A stretch of DNA of 64,000 bases from CAWIJJ01 sp963836425 (GTDB lineage: Bacteria; Acidobacteriota; Terriglobia; Bryobacterales; Bryobacteraceae), in the NCBI GenBank assembly GCA_963836425.1, contig CAWIJJ010000011.1, positions 1-64,000 of the forward strand, written 5' to 3'. The notes under the pieces were generated by a model. It was not told where the DNA came from, did no database searches, and saw only the letters and a program-made list of their open reading frames with translations. Position numbers and translations under genes: made by a program. The stretch's first letter is position 1. Each line of letters starts with the position of its first letter. Below are positions 27,171-36,005 of the stretch, piece after piece.

Positions 27171-27403
27171 CTATTCGATCGCAATATAGAGGGCTGCGTG
27201 CTCTTCCTGCCGCCGAGCGTGAACGTCAGCGGAACGGCGTCGGAGGCTGAAGCCGGAAACGGCGGTTCCCGCCAAGGTGGAAATAGTGTACGAGGAAAAA
27301 ACTGCGCCCAGCACGGAAGGGGCAGAAACGTCGAACACGGCGCTCAGCAATGCGCGGTGTCTGGATGATAATCGGGTCAAAGGCCTGTTTGTCCTGGCGG
27401 CAC
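27171..27403. other. Intergenic stretch with possible NHL-protein remnant
   Basis: On the minus strand a short reading frame contains YTISTLAGTAVSGFS, which recalls the repeat start of acidobacterial NHL-repeat proteins, but no repeats follow. It may be a decayed fragment. Nothing else was recognised. Confidence 0.25.
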
Positions 27404-28201
27404 TCAGGTTCGTCCGCGCCCCGGAAAATCGGTCACCGGGTCACCGAACCGGACCACACGCACGTGCTCTCCGCGAGGCGCCCACACGGCCGGGTCGGTG
27501 GGGCCGAAGAGTGCCAGAACCGGCGTCCCTGCTGCGGCCGCGAGGTGCGTGATTCCGGAGTCGTTGCCTATGTAGAGCTTCGCGCCGGCGAGCCAGCAGG
27601 CCAACTCGTAGAGGTCATCGATGCGCACCGCGTCCGGCAAGGGCGGATCGTCCGCCCCCGTGCACCACCGCACGGGCATCACGCGTTCCAATTTCGCGGC
27701 GAGGGCGCGGAAACGATCGAGCGGCCAGTTCTTCTTCGCGCTGCCCGAAAACGGCTGGATCGCGGCGAACTCGCGCTCGCGCGCGGGACAGGCGATCCGC
27801 GGAATTCCATCGGACTCACACGCGCAGAGCGGCCGTATCTGCTGGAGATAGAAATCGGAGGCGTGGACGTCGCAACCGGCGCCGGGCAGCGCTTGCAGGA
27901 AGGTGAACGGCAGGCCCATGGAGGCGGTGACTTCCCGGAAATCGGGGCGGTTTGAACCGTACCAGGAAACGATCGAATCGAAGGACCGGAGCTGGTCGAG
28001 AAGTTCCGGACGAGGTTCCGCGATTCCGAGCAGATCGAGGCCGGTGGACGCAATGGACCGCGCGCGTCCGGCGAAGCGCGCCAGGGGCACGTTCGCCGCG
28101 GAGGTCCACACTTCCACGAATTCGGCACGCAGGCACGTCAGTGCGGGCAGGGAAAGAATGAAGTCCCCGATAGCTCCGGGGCGGATGAGCAGCCGGCGCA
28201 T
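27404..28201 (-). CDS. Glycosyltransferase family 9 (heptosyltransferase-like)
   Basis: This 265-residue GT-B-fold enzyme has the family N-terminus RRLLIRPGAIGDFILSLPAL and the nucleotide-sugar site YIGNDSGITHLAAAAGTPVLALFGPTDP. Relatives add heptose or other sugars to lipopolysaccharide core on the cytoplasmic face. It is shorter than typical WaaC/WaaF (about 320-350 residues). ATG 28201 is used because it begins at the conserved strand. It diverges from the homoserine dehydrogenase gene. Confidence 0.82.
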   Translation of the reverse strand: MRRLLIRPGAIGDFILSLPALTCLRAEFVEVWTSAANVPLARFAGRARSIASTGLDLLGIAEPRPELLDQLRSFDSIVSWYGSNRPDFREVTASMGLPFTFLQALPGAGCDVHASDFYLQQIRPLCACESDGIPRIACPAREREFAAIQPFSGSAKKNWPLDRFRALAAKLERVMPVRWCTGADDPPLPDAVRIDDLYELACWLAGAKLYIGNDSGITHLAAAAGTPVLALFGPTDPAVWAPRGEHVRVVRFGDPVTDFPGRGRT

Positions 28202-28259
28202 TCGCCGACAGTATCGCAAAAGAGGAGCCGGGGAGTCCGCTTGCTATCATGGAACGAAT

Positions 28260-29564
28260 ATGGAGGCAGTCAAGCTGGGCATCATCGGCACGGGCAACGT
28301 GGGCTCGGGCGCCCTTGCCATTCTGGCCGAGAATGCCGAGCAGATCGCGCTGAAACTCGGTTTCGAACTCAAGGTGGTGGCGGTGTGCAGCCGGTCCATT
28401 CACTCGAAAGAGCTGCCGCCGGCGCTAGGCCCGGTGATGAAGACGGCCGACTGGCGGGAGGTAGTCCGCCATCCGGACGTGCAGGTGGTGGCGGAACTGG
28501 TGGGCGGGACGGGCGTGGCCGCCGAGATCATCGACGAGGCCATCGCCAACCGGAAATCGGTGGTCACCGCGAACAAGGAAATCATGGCCGCCTGCGGGCC
28601 CGAGATCTGGGACCGCGCGATCCGCGCCGGGATCAATCTTGCGATGGAGGCCAGCGTCTGCGGGGGCATTCCGATACACGCCGTATTGCGCGAGGGTATC
28701 TCGGGCGACCGCGTGATGGCGTTCTACGGCATCCTGAACGGCACCTGCAATTACATCCTCACCGAGATGGAAAAGCGCGGCGAGCCGATGGCGTCGCTGA
28801 TCGCCGAATCGCAAATGCTGGGATATGCCGAAGCCGACCCGAGCGCGGACATCGACGGCTACGACGCCCGCTCCAAACTGGTGCTGCTGGCAGCGCTGGC
28901 GTTCGGCGAGAAGATCACGCCTTCCGACATTTTCATGGAGGGCATCCGGCGCATCACGCCTCTCGATTTTCAATACGCGCGGCAATTGAAGCACACCATC
29001 CGCCTGCTTTGCGGTGCGCGGATTACCGAACAGGGGCTGATCCTGTTCGTGCGCCCTGCGCTCATTCCGGTGTCGACCATTCTGGCCGGAGTACAAGGCG
29101 CCTATAACGCCGTGTGGGTCAAGGGCAAGTACGGAGAGGATACGTTCTACTACGGCTGGGGCGCGGGTTCATTGCCCACCGGCGTCGCGGTGGTCAGCGA
29201 CCTGATGCGCGTGGCCCGCGAAATCCGCAGCGGCAGCCCGGAACGGGTTTCACCGTTCGCGCACGATCGCTTGGGCGTGAACGAACCCGTACCCGTCACG
29301 CTGCAGAAACGCGCCTACTACCTGAGGTTCCGGGTGGACGACCGGCCCGGGATCATCGCGCGCCTGGCGGGCATTCTGGCGAGCAAAGGGATCAGCCTGG
29401 AGGCGGTGCTGCAGGAGCCGTGCAATAGCAAACACGACCTGCCCTTCGTCATTACCGTGGAGCCCACCTCCGAGCAGTCGATTCGTGACGCCGTGGACGA
29501 AATGTCGCGGCTGGATTTCATGACCGAGGCGCCGCTGGCGCTGCCTATGGAGACTGCCCTGTGA
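28260..29564 (+). CDS. hom: Homoserine dehydrogenase
   Basis: This 434-residue enzyme reduces aspartate semialdehyde to homoserine in methionine and threonine synthesis. The NAD(P) motif GIIGTGNVGSGALA is at the N-terminus. VTANKEIMA, GGIPIHAVLREGISGD and NGTCNYILTEM mark the catalytic domain, and YGWGAGSLPTGVAVVSDL its end. A C-terminal ACT domain (YYLRFRVDDRPGIIARLAGI) indicates feedback control, as in monofunctional Hom proteins. The stop overlaps the GTG of the next gene (GTGA), so the two are coupled. Confidence 0.95.
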   Translation: MEAVKLGIIGTGNVGSGALAILAENAEQIALKLGFELKVVAVCSRSIHSKELPPALGPVMKTADWREVVRHPDVQVVAELVGGTGVAAEIIDEAIANRKSVVTANKEIMAACGPEIWDRAIRAGINLAMEASVCGGIPIHAVLREGISGDRVMAFYGILNGTCNYILTEMEKRGEPMASLIAESQMLGYAEADPSADIDGYDARSKLVLLAALAFGEKITPSDIFMEGIRRITPLDFQYARQLKHTIRLLCGARITEQGLILFVRPALIPVSTILAGVQGAYNAVWVKGKYGEDTFYYGWGAGSLPTGVAVVSDLMRVAREIRSGSPERVSPFAHDRLGVNEPVPVTLQKRAYYLRFRVDDRPGIIARLAGILASKGISLEAVLQEPCNSKHDLPFVITVEPTSEQSIRDAVDEMSRLDFMTEAPLALPMETAL

Positions 29565-30229
29565 AGTATTTGCCGGCGTTGACGCTGCTTGCAGCGGGGT
29601 GCCTGACGGCGCAGGTGGCCGTTCAGGCGAATTCGGGCTATAAGACCGAGCAGCAGCGAAAGTCGATGGCGGCGTCGCTGGGCGATCCGAGCCGCGACCA
29701 GACGCAGAACCCCCGCGAGATCATCCGCGCCATGCAGATCGCAAAGGGCATGACCGTTGCGGACGTGGGAACGGGCATCGGATTCATGCTGCCTTACCTC
29801 AGCCGCGCCACAGGACCCACAGGCCAGGTGGTGGGCGAAGACATCTTCGACGATTTTCTGGCGGGCGCCAGACAACGCGCCGAAAACCAGCAACTCGGCA
29901 ACGTCACGTTCGTGAAGGGCACGGAAACCGACCCGAAGTTGCCGGAAGCCGGAGTGGACAGGATCCTGGTTCTCGATGCCTATCATCACTTCGACTACCC
30001 GGAAAAGATGCTCGCCTCGATGCACAAATCGTTGAAGCCCGGCGGACTCCTGATCGTGGTGGATTATTACAAACGGGCGAATGCGATGCCGAACGGCAGG
30101 GCCCTGACGCATATCCGGCTGGACATGCCGGACGTGATCAAAGAAATCGAAGCCAATCATTTCCGCCTGCTGACCGAAAAGGAATTGAACAAGGACGTCC
30201 AGTACCTGCTGGTGCTGGAGAAGAACTGA
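29561..30229 (+). CDS. Exported class I SAM-dependent methyltransferase-like protein
   Basis: A 222-residue protein with a signal sequence of possible lipoprotein type (LLAAGC at residues 10-15). The methyltransferase core follows: MTVADVGTGIGFMLPYLSRA (motif I), GQVVGEDIFDDFL, VDRILVLDAYHHFDYPE (motif IV) and LKPGGLLIVVDYY (motif V-VI). S-adenosylmethionine is not expected outside the cytoplasm, so export of such a fold is odd. It starts with GTG overlapping the hom stop and lies 5 bases before the DsbA-like gene. Its function is unknown. Confidence 0.8.
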   Translation: MKYLPALTLLAAGCLTAQVAVQANSGYKTEQQRKSMAASLGDPSRDQTQNPREIIRAMQIAKGMTVADVGTGIGFMLPYLSRATGPTGQVVGEDIFDDFLAGARQRAENQQLGNVTFVKGTETDPKLPEAGVDRILVLDAYHHFDYPEKMLASMHKSLKPGGLLIVVDYYKRANAMPNGRALTHIRLDMPDVIKEIEANHFRLLTEKELNKDVQYLLVLEKN

Positions 30230-30234
30230 ATTTC

Positions 30235-30966
30235 ATGAAGAAACTATTTCGTTTCGCGCTGTTGGCCGCGCTCGCCCTGCCGGTCGGGGCACAGCAGCCG
30301 CAGGAAGGCATCACCCGCCAGCAGGCCGACGCGATTCTGGATGAATTGCGTCAGATCCGCCAATTGCTCGAGAAGCAGGCCGCCAAAGCGGGGGAGCCGC
30401 AGGAGCAGACGTCGCATGTAAAGCTCAACCTCGAGGGCTTCGCCATGCTCGGCTCAAAGGACGCGCCGCTGACGATCGTCGAGTTTACCGATTACCAGTG
30501 TCCCTTCTGCCAGCGATTCCACGTAACGAGCTTCCCGGAACTCAAAAAGAATTTCATCGACACCGGCAAAGTGCGATTCTTCAGCAAGGACCTGCCGCTC
30601 GATATGCATGCCAATGCCATGCGTGCCGCCCAGGCCGCGCGCTGCGCCGCCGAGCAGAACGGATTCTGGGCGCTGCGCGACATTATGGGCGCTAACCCCG
30701 ACAAGCTCGACCTCAACAATATTCTTGCTTTCGCCACACAGGTCAAGCTGGATCCGGGCAAGCTTCGCACCTGCATCGAATCGGATAAGTACAAGACCGC
30801 CGTGCAGACCGACGTTCTGGATGCGATGCGGATCGGCGCCAACGGCACTCCCACGTTCGTGGTTGGGAAGAGCACGGACGAAGGCGTGGACGGCGAACTG
30901 ATGGTGGGCGCGCTTCCCTACGATATGTTCCAGCAGAAGTTACGGACGCTCGCCGAATCCAGGTAG
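30235..30966 (+). CDS. Exported DsbA-like thioredoxin-fold protein
   Basis: This 243-residue protein has a signal peptide (to about residue 19, LPVGAQ), a helical segment (RQQADAILDELRQIRQLLEK) and a DsbA/DsbG-type thioredoxin domain with active site CPFC in FTDYQCPFCQRFH. The cis-Pro loop is GTPTFVVG. Such proteins make or rearrange disulfides in the periplasm. The extra N-terminal helix resembles the dimerisation segment of BdbD/DsbG-like proteins. It is the third gene of the hom operon. Confidence 0.9.
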   Translation: MKKLFRFALLAALALPVGAQQPQEGITRQQADAILDELRQIRQLLEKQAAKAGEPQEQTSHVKLNLEGFAMLGSKDAPLTIVEFTDYQCPFCQRFHVTSFPELKKNFIDTGKVRFFSKDLPLDMHANAMRAAQAARCAAEQNGFWALRDIMGANPDKLDLNNILAFATQVKLDPGKLRTCIESDKYKTAVQTDVLDAMRIGANGTPTFVVGKSTDEGVDGELMVGALPYDMFQQKLRTLAESR

Positions 30967-30969
30967 AAC

Positions 30970-31467
30970 TCAGCGCGCGGCCAGATCTTCGAGAAAGATC
31001 CGGCGCGCTTCGCGGTAATCCTGCGGCAGCATGGGCCCCAGTTTTGCGGCCTTACCGGCAGCCTGATGTTCCGGACCGAAGGCGGCCTGTGCGGTCTGAA
31101 ACGCAAGCGCGCATGCTTCCACCAGTTGCGCGTCGTAAGCATCGGCGGCGTCCGCCAGGCGGTTGGCGCGCGTGAGGATCTCCTCGGCGGCCGCGAGGCG
31201 GGAGGCGGCGCCGGCAACGAGCGGGTCGGAAAGATGCGGGCCGAACGTTTGCAGCAGCGTCGCCCACCGGTCGAGCACGATGAGCGCGCCGTAACGGTGC
31301 GTGTCGTACTCGATCTCGTAGGCGAATGCCGCGCCTTTGGCCATTCCTTCGAGCCTGCGCAGCGCGAGCGCCGCACCGTTCAATTCGCCGGTGAGAGAGT
31401 CGGAAAACGCGGAGACGCAGCCCTGGAACTGATCCTCGGTAAGGGAGGGAAAACGAGTGATCCGCAA
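30970..31467 (-). CDS. Protein of unknown function, helical, 165 residues
   Basis: I do not recognise this family. The product looks fully alpha-helical and cytoplasmic, with acidic and alanine-rich segments (LAAAEEILTRANRLADAADA) and no signal peptide, cysteine motif or membrane helix. The start TTG 31467 is 4 bases after the stop of the upstream small gene, so translation is probably coupled. It converges on the DsbA-like gene. Confidence 0.55.
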   Translation of the reverse strand: MRITRFPSLTEDQFQGCVSAFSDSLTGELNGAALALRRLEGMAKGAAFAYEIEYDTHRYGALIVLDRWATLLQTFGPHLSDPLVAGAASRLAAAEEILTRANRLADAADAYDAQLVEACALAFQTAQAAFGPEHQAAGKAAKLGPMLPQDYREARRIFLEDLAAR

Positions 31468-31471
31468 GGGG

Positions 31472-31750
31472 TCAGGCCATGTGTTCGCCGAGCGCGCGCT
31501 CGACTTCGCCCGGTTCGAGTTTCTCGCCCCTGTTCAACCGGTTCAGGAGGGAGCCGATGATCTCCTTGGCCTCGTCCTTGCCGAAGTTTTTGATGAAGCC
31601 ATCGAAGAAATGTTCGCCCGCGAGCGCGTGATTGATTTCCGTTTCCTTGTTATGATCCTGCAGCTCGGTGAAGTAAACCACCCGGTATTTGCCTGTGTAC
31701 TCGGTCTCCCGGTAAATCTCGAACATCACTTTATCCGACTCGAAAAGCAT
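31472..31750 (-). CDS. Small protein of unknown function, 92 residues
   Basis: A small soluble protein (MLFESDKVMFEIYRETEY ... LQDHNKETEINHALAGEHFF ... EPGEVERALGEHM) with no recognised domain. The balanced charged and aromatic residues and the operon position directly before the 165-residue gene support it as real. A and T are unusually common just before its start (TACCCTCTTTTTT), and no clear ribosome site is present. Confidence 0.6.
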   Translation of the reverse strand: MLFESDKVMFEIYRETEYTGKYRVVYFTELQDHNKETEINHALAGEHFFDGFIKNFGKDEAKEIIGSLLNRLNRGEKLEPGEVERALGEHMA

Positions 31751-31786
31751 AAAAAAGAGGGTATCACAGCCCGGGCAAAATCCCGC

Positions 31787-31990
31787 TTAGTGCATGGTGG
31801 CGGCGATAATCCAGCAGAGCCCCAGAGCCACGGCGGCAGCGAAGATCGCGACCGCAATGTTGCGCTCCTCCACCAGTTGCTTCCACAGGTTGAAGGGCGC
31901 CAGCTTCGAAATCACCGAAAAGGCGATCGCGAAAGCCGACACGCCGAGAAAGGTGAAGAGTATCGCATTGAGCAGAGGATATTCGGTCAT
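31787..31990 (-). CDS. DUF350-like small membrane protein
   Basis: This 67-residue protein has two membrane helices (LNAILFTFLGVSAFAIAFSV and AVAIFAAAVALGLCWIIAAT) separated by KLAPFNLWKQLVEERNI, which fits the DUF350 pattern. Its ATG overlaps the hypB stop (ATGA), so it is translated with hypB. No function is established for the family. Confidence 0.65.
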   Translation of the reverse strand: MTEYPLLNAILFTFLGVSAFAIAFSVISKLAPFNLWKQLVEERNIAVAIFAAAVALGLCWIIAATMH

Positions 31991-32628
31991 CGGTTCCGTT
32001 CCAGCCACTGGTACCAGCACTCGAGGCCCTCTCCGCTGGTGCAGGAGACGCGCGCGATTTCAATGTCGGGCTGCACGCGGCGCGCGTTTTCGCAGGCCAG
32101 GCCGGCATCGAAGGGAACATACGGCAGCAGGTCGATTTTGCTGAGCACCATCAGGTCCGCATGGTGGAAAGTGGCGGGGTATTTCAGCGGCTTGTCCTCG
32201 CCCTCGGTGACGCTGAGCAGCACGACGCGCAGTTCCTCGCCAAGATCGTAGCTGGTGGGACACACCAGGTTGCCGACATTCTCGAGAAACAGCACCTCGA
32301 GTTCCTCCACGCGCCATCCTTCCAGGGCCCGCTCCACCATGCGCGCGTCCAGGTGACAGGCGCCGCCGGTGGTGATCTGCCGGACGGGAAAACCGAAGCG
32401 GGCCAGCCTGCGCGCATCGTTATCGGTCTGGATATCGCCCGTGAGCACGGCGACCCGGCGCGAAGCCTCGTAATGTTCCAGTGTGCGTTCGAGCAGGGAC
32501 GTCTTGCCGGAACCCGGCGAACTGATCAGATTCACGCAAAACGTACCGCTGCGCTCGAACCGCTCGCGCAACCCAGCCGCGATGCGGTCGTTCTCATTCA
32601 GTACCTTGCGCTCCAGCGGAACGCGCAT
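31987..32628 (-). CDS. hypB: Nickel-incorporation GTPase HypB
   Basis: A 213-residue GTPase that delivers nickel to [NiFe] hydrogenase precursors together with HypA. P-loop SSPGSGKTSLLERT, the metal-site region TTGGACHLDARMVE and the GTP-specificity motif SKIDLL (within LMVLSKIDLLPYV) are present. It lacks the His-rich N-terminal stretch some HypB proteins carry. The hypA stop overlaps its start (TGATG), and GGAGG at the end of hypA serves as ribosome site. No hydrogenase structural genes lie in the window. Confidence 0.93.
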   Translation of the reverse strand: MRVPLERKVLNENDRIAAGLRERFERSGTFCVNLISSPGSGKTSLLERTLEHYEASRRVAVLTGDIQTDNDARRLARFGFPVRQITTGGACHLDARMVERALEGWRVEELEVLFLENVGNLVCPTSYDLGEELRVVLLSVTEGEDKPLKYPATFHHADLMVLSKIDLLPYVPFDAGLACENARRVQPDIEIARVSCTSGEGLECWYQWLERNR

Positions 32629-32975
32629 CAGTGATCCTCCAGTTCGATGTACGCAAGTTCTATTTCATCACCTCCCAGAGCCTCGGTGTCGGTGGATGAA
32701 CACAGAGCGCAGGCGGGATTGTATTCGGTGACGCGGAAGGCGGCGCCGCAGGAGCGGCATCGCCGGGTCCAGGGGCGGACCTCGATTTCAAAAGCGGTGG
32801 CGGAAAGGTCAGTGCCGGCAACCAGGCATTCCAGGCAGAAACGCAGGGATTCCGGTTCGACGCCGGAAAGTTCGCCGATGCGCAGCCCGGCGTGCGACGG
32901 GCATCCGCCGCCGTGCAGACCCGATTCGCGGCGGACGGCATCCAGGACCGCGGCAGCAATGCTCATTTCATGCAA
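32628..32975 (-). CDS. hypA: Nickel metallochaperone HypA
   Basis: This 115-residue protein binds nickel through the N-terminal Met-His-Glu and zinc through two CxxC pairs (CRSCGAAF and CALCSS). The start must be TTG 32975, because only that codon puts the essential His at position 2 (TTG-CAT-GAA-ATG = MHEM). The longer upstream frame would bury it. It is the first gene of the hypA-hypB-DUF350 unit. Confidence 0.92.
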   Translation of the reverse strand: MHEMSIAAAVLDAVRRESGLHGGGCPSHAGLRIGELSGVEPESLRFCLECLVAGTDLSATAFEIEVRPWTRRCRSCGAAFRVTEYNPACALCSSTDTEALGGDEIELAYIELEDH

Positions 32976-33045
32976 ACCACACTCTAACGGCATTGCAGAA
33001 CCCCCAGCAAGGGCACGCACCAGTGTTAAAATAGTTCCCGGAAGG

Positions 33046-33120
33046 GCGGGGTTGGCCTAGCGGTCGGGCGTCAGCCTTCCAAGCTGATTTAGACGGGTTC
33101 GACTCCCGTACCCCGCTCCA
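33046..33120 (+). tRNA. tRNA-Gly (anticodon TCC)
   Basis: Seven-base acceptor stem GCGGGGT/ACCCCGC, D stem GCC/GGC, anticodon stem TCAGC/GCTGA around loop CTTCCAA (anticodon TCC), T arm ACGGG-TTCGACT-CCCGT, and an encoded 3' CCA after discriminator T. Confidence 0.95.
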
Positions 33121-33211
33121 GATCGTTCTTTGCTATCCGGCCTTCGAGGCGTTGCGCGGCAATCCCCAATTGCCGTCAGACCTGAACGGTCGATCCAAAG
33201 CAATGCCAGCC

Positions 33212-34246
33212 TTACCTTTCGGCCTTTCTCGAGCTTGTCCGCTTCCTTCGTATGCAGGGCGGCCCCGGCCGGGTCTCCCTTCTGTAGATAGAGTTCCGCC
33301 AGGCGGCGGTGGATGACGGCGCGGCCCGGATCGAAATCGAGCGCGCGAGCATACTCGTCGATCGCCCGAGCGTACATTTTCTTGGCCGTGTACGCGGCGC
33401 CGCGCTCCACCGCGATATCCGCCTGCAGTTTCTGGTAATATTCGGTCGCGGGGAACTCCTTGCCCTCCGGCAGCGCGGCGCTCAGAGCCTCCAGCGCCTT
33501 GTCACTCGCGTGCTGGCCGTTATAGATTCGCGCCAGGTTCAGGTATGTGTCGGGCGCGCGAGCTGTCCAGCGCCATGGCTTTCCGGCAGAGATCTTCCGC
33601 TGCGGCGAACTGCTGTTTCTTGATGTACAGCGACGCCAGCGCGTTGTACGTCTCCGGCGTGACGTAGGGCGAGTGAATGGCTTTTTCAAACTCGGCGATT
33701 GCGGCCTGTTCCTGTTTCAGGTCCAGATAAGCAAGCGCCAGGAAATAATTCGCCGGGGTCATTGTGACGCCTGCCTCGAGAGCCTTGCGGTTCAACTCCA
33801 CAGAGGCGGCAGGATCTCCGAGTTCGCGCCGGACTTCACCCAGCAGCGAAAGGAAATGAGGTAAGCCCGGGCTTTGCTTCAAACCGAGCTCCAGTTGCTC
33901 CTGGGCCTTTTCGGTCAAGCCCTGGTCAAAATAGAGCCGGGCCAGGTAGAAGCGTGCCCACAGAAGCTCCGGATCCAGATCGAGTGCCTGCTGCAGTTCC
34001 GCTTTGGCGTCGGCGATCTTGTCAGTTGACGCCTGCCCAAGATACGCCAGTCCCAGAAGCATGTGTGCGGGCGCCGAGCGCGGATCTGCCGCCAGCACGC
34101 CCTTGCACGCGCGGATCGTCTCTTCGAGCCTCCCCTGTTGCAGGTGTTCCGCGGCGGCGTTCAGTTGCGCCCTGTACATCCGCGCGTGGAGTCTGCGCCC
34201 AAGTCACGGCCGAAGCGAGGACAACAGCAATCAGGAGCCGCGGCAC
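33212..34246 (-). pseudogene. Exported TPR protein with frame breaks
   Basis: A signal peptide reads from GTG 34246 (VPRLLIAVVLASAVTWAQTP). After a break near 34183 the TPR array reads in another frame (AEHLQQGRLEETIRACKGVL ... DLDPELLWARFYLARLYFDQ). A second break near 33560 moves it again (TYLNLARIYNGQHASDKALE). A third break near 33225 would give a natural end (LEKAER, TAA 33212-33214) instead of running across the tRNA gene. Together it is an exported protein of about 340 residues with seven or eight TPR units, probably a scaffold. It precedes no gene on its strand. Confidence 0.65.
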
Positions 34247-34268
34247 GGTCAGATTATACCTGACGCTC

Positions 34269-36005
34269 TCACCGCTTCGCATCGGCCTCATCCAGCAGCA
34301 AAATCTGGCCGGCGCGAACGCTGTCGATCGCCTGCTTCTTCCCGCTGGGCCACTCGATTTCGATGCGAGCAAGGGTTGCGTTGCCCAGCCCGAAATACAA
34401 ACGGGTATCGCTGGTGCTGAGGTAGCTTCCGTAGGGATTGATTTCCCGCAACTGAGTCCGGCCGCCGCTGGTCACCCGCACCTTTGCGCCGATCCCGAAA
34501 TGATTGCTCTCGCGGCCGCGGGCGCGGAACGCGATCCAATGATTGCGATTGCCCCCGTCATTGCGCAGCAGCAGCGGGCGGGCGCCGGAGTCGCTCACCA
34601 CGATGTCCAGGTCGCCGTCGTTGTCGAAATCCGCCACCGCCAGCCCGCGGCCCACGTGCTGGATGCGAAACGCCGGACCGCTTTCCTCCGAGACTTCGCG
34701 AAAATGGCCGCCGCCAAGGTTCCGGTAAAGCAGGTCGGCCTGACGGTAAGAAAGCCGCGGGTCGTAGAGTGTCACATTATCGATGACGTGTCCGTTGGTG
34801 ACATAGATGTCCGGATAACCGTCGTTGTCGAAGTCGAAGACCTTGGCGCCGAAGCCGAGTGTCTTCACGCTGGATGGTAATCCGGCTTTGACCGTGCCGT
34901 CTTCAAAAAGCAGCTTCCCGAGGTTGCGGAAGAGCGGGTTGTATTGGTCCGAAAACGCCGTAAAGAAGATGTCCGGTAAGCCATCGCCATCGAGATCCAC
35001 GATCTCGGTACCCATGCCGGCCAGAGCTTTGCCGTTCATGTCGAAACCTACACCGGCGCCGTAGGTAATGTCGTCAAAGGTGCCGTCGCCTTTGTTGCGG
35101 TAGAGAAAATTGCGGACACCATCGTTGGCCACGAAGATATCGGGCCACCCATCGCCATCGATATCGCCGATGGCCACCCCCAGACTCTTTCCCGCCGAAT
35201 TCGCCACGCCGGCTTTGCGGGAGACCTCCGCGAACGTGCCATCCCGATTGTTGTGGTACAGCAATGCCGGCGTCCCGTCGAACAGCTGCGGTTCGCAATA
35301 CATGCGGTAGCCCGGCTTTTGATATCCGCAGTGCGGCGCCTTGCGCACGTCGTAATCCAGGTAGCGTCCCACAAACAGATCCAGGTAGCCGTCGCGATCA
35401 TAGTCCAACCAGGCGGCGCTGCTGCTCCACCCGCTGGCACCCACTCCGGCCTTGGCCGTCACCTCACTGAAGGTCCCGTCGCCATTGTTGCGAAAGAGCT
35501 GATTACCGCCGTAGCCCGTGACGTAGATATCCAGGTAGCCGTCGTTATCGTAGTCGCCCACGGTCACGCCGGTAGCAAACATCCCATTGCCCGCGACACC
35601 TGCTTTGGCAGTTACATCCCCGAATTTTCCGTTGCCCAGATTGCGATAGAGCGCATTGCCAGGCGATGGCTTGCCGTGGGCCAGGTCGGCTCCGTTGGCG
35701 AAAAACAGGTCGGGACTGCCGTCGTTGTCGAAATCGATCACGCCCACCCCGGAGCCGAAAGTCTCGAACATGTGCTTCTCGGCCGAAGCCCCGTTTTCGT
35801 TGCGAAAGGTAATGCCCGACTCCGCCGCAACTTCGTTGAACTGCACCCGGCCGGCGGTGGGCTCCGGCTTGGCGGCCTGCTCGCTGTGGAGAGACAAGGG
35901 CGCGGAAAGCAGCAGCAAATTTGCACCGAAGATCAGGAAAGCTTGCGCAGTAGCATCACGGGCTTGGGGCGTCCCATTATATCTGTCGTCGTATCGCCTC
36001 AGCAC
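34269..36005 (-). CDS. Exported FG-GAP/VCBS repeat protein with ASPIC/UnbV domain (CRTAC1-like)
   Basis: The 578-residue product has a hydrophobic export segment (FLIFGANLLLLSAPLSL) and seven or more FG-GAP blades with calcium-binding D-x-D-x-D-G loops (DFDNDGSPDLFFANG, DYDNDGYLDIYVTG, DLDGDGLPDIFFTA, DFDNDGDLDIVVSD). A C-terminal ASPIC/UnbV domain (KVRVTSGGRTQLREINPYGS ... RIEIEWPSGKKQ) follows. GTG 36005 overlaps the SCO1 stop (TAGTG). The predicted N-terminus is long before the hydrophobic stretch, and another frame (MGRPKPVMLLRKLS) would make a better signal start, so a frame break near 35955 is possible. Function unknown; likely extracellular. Confidence 0.82.
   Translation of the reverse strand: MLRRYDDRYNGTPQARDATAQAFLIFGANLLLLSAPLSLHSEQAAKPEPTAGRVQFNEVAAESGITFRNENGASAEKHMFETFGSGVGVIDFDNDGSPDLFFANGADLAHGKPSPGNALYRNLGNGKFGDVTAKAGVAGNGMFATGVTVGDYDNDGYLDIYVTGYGGNQLFRNNGDGTFSEVTAKAGVGASGWSSSAAWLDYDRDGYLDLFVGRYLDYDVRKAPHCGYQKPGYRMYCEPQLFDGTPALLYHNNRDGTFAEVSRKAGVANSAGKSLGVAIGDIDGDGWPDIFVANDGVRNFLYRNKGDGTFDDITYGAGVGFDMNGKALAGMGTEIVDLDGDGLPDIFFTAFSDQYNPLFRNLGKLLFEDGTVKAGLPSSVKTLGFGAKVFDFDNDGYPDIYVTNGHVIDNVTLYDPRLSYRQADLLYRNLGGGHFREVSEESGPAFRIQHVGRGLAVADFDNDGDLDIVVSDSGARPLLLRNDGGNRNHWIAFRARGRESNHFGIGAKVRVTSGGRTQLREINPYGSYLSTSDTRLYFGLGNATLARIEIEWPSGKKQAIDSVRAGQILLLDEADAKR

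Noticed and set aside
33057..33211. Extension of the TPR protein across the tRNA-Gly gene
   Set aside because: The residues after LEKGRKV have no TPR character and overlap a perfect tRNA on the other strand. A one-base break near 33225 gives a natural stop at 33212.
35976..35981. TATAAT on the minus strand near the start of the CRTAC1-like gene as a promoter
   Set aside because: No -35 box lies 16-18 bases upstream, and the gene is translationally coupled to SCO1 through TAGTG.
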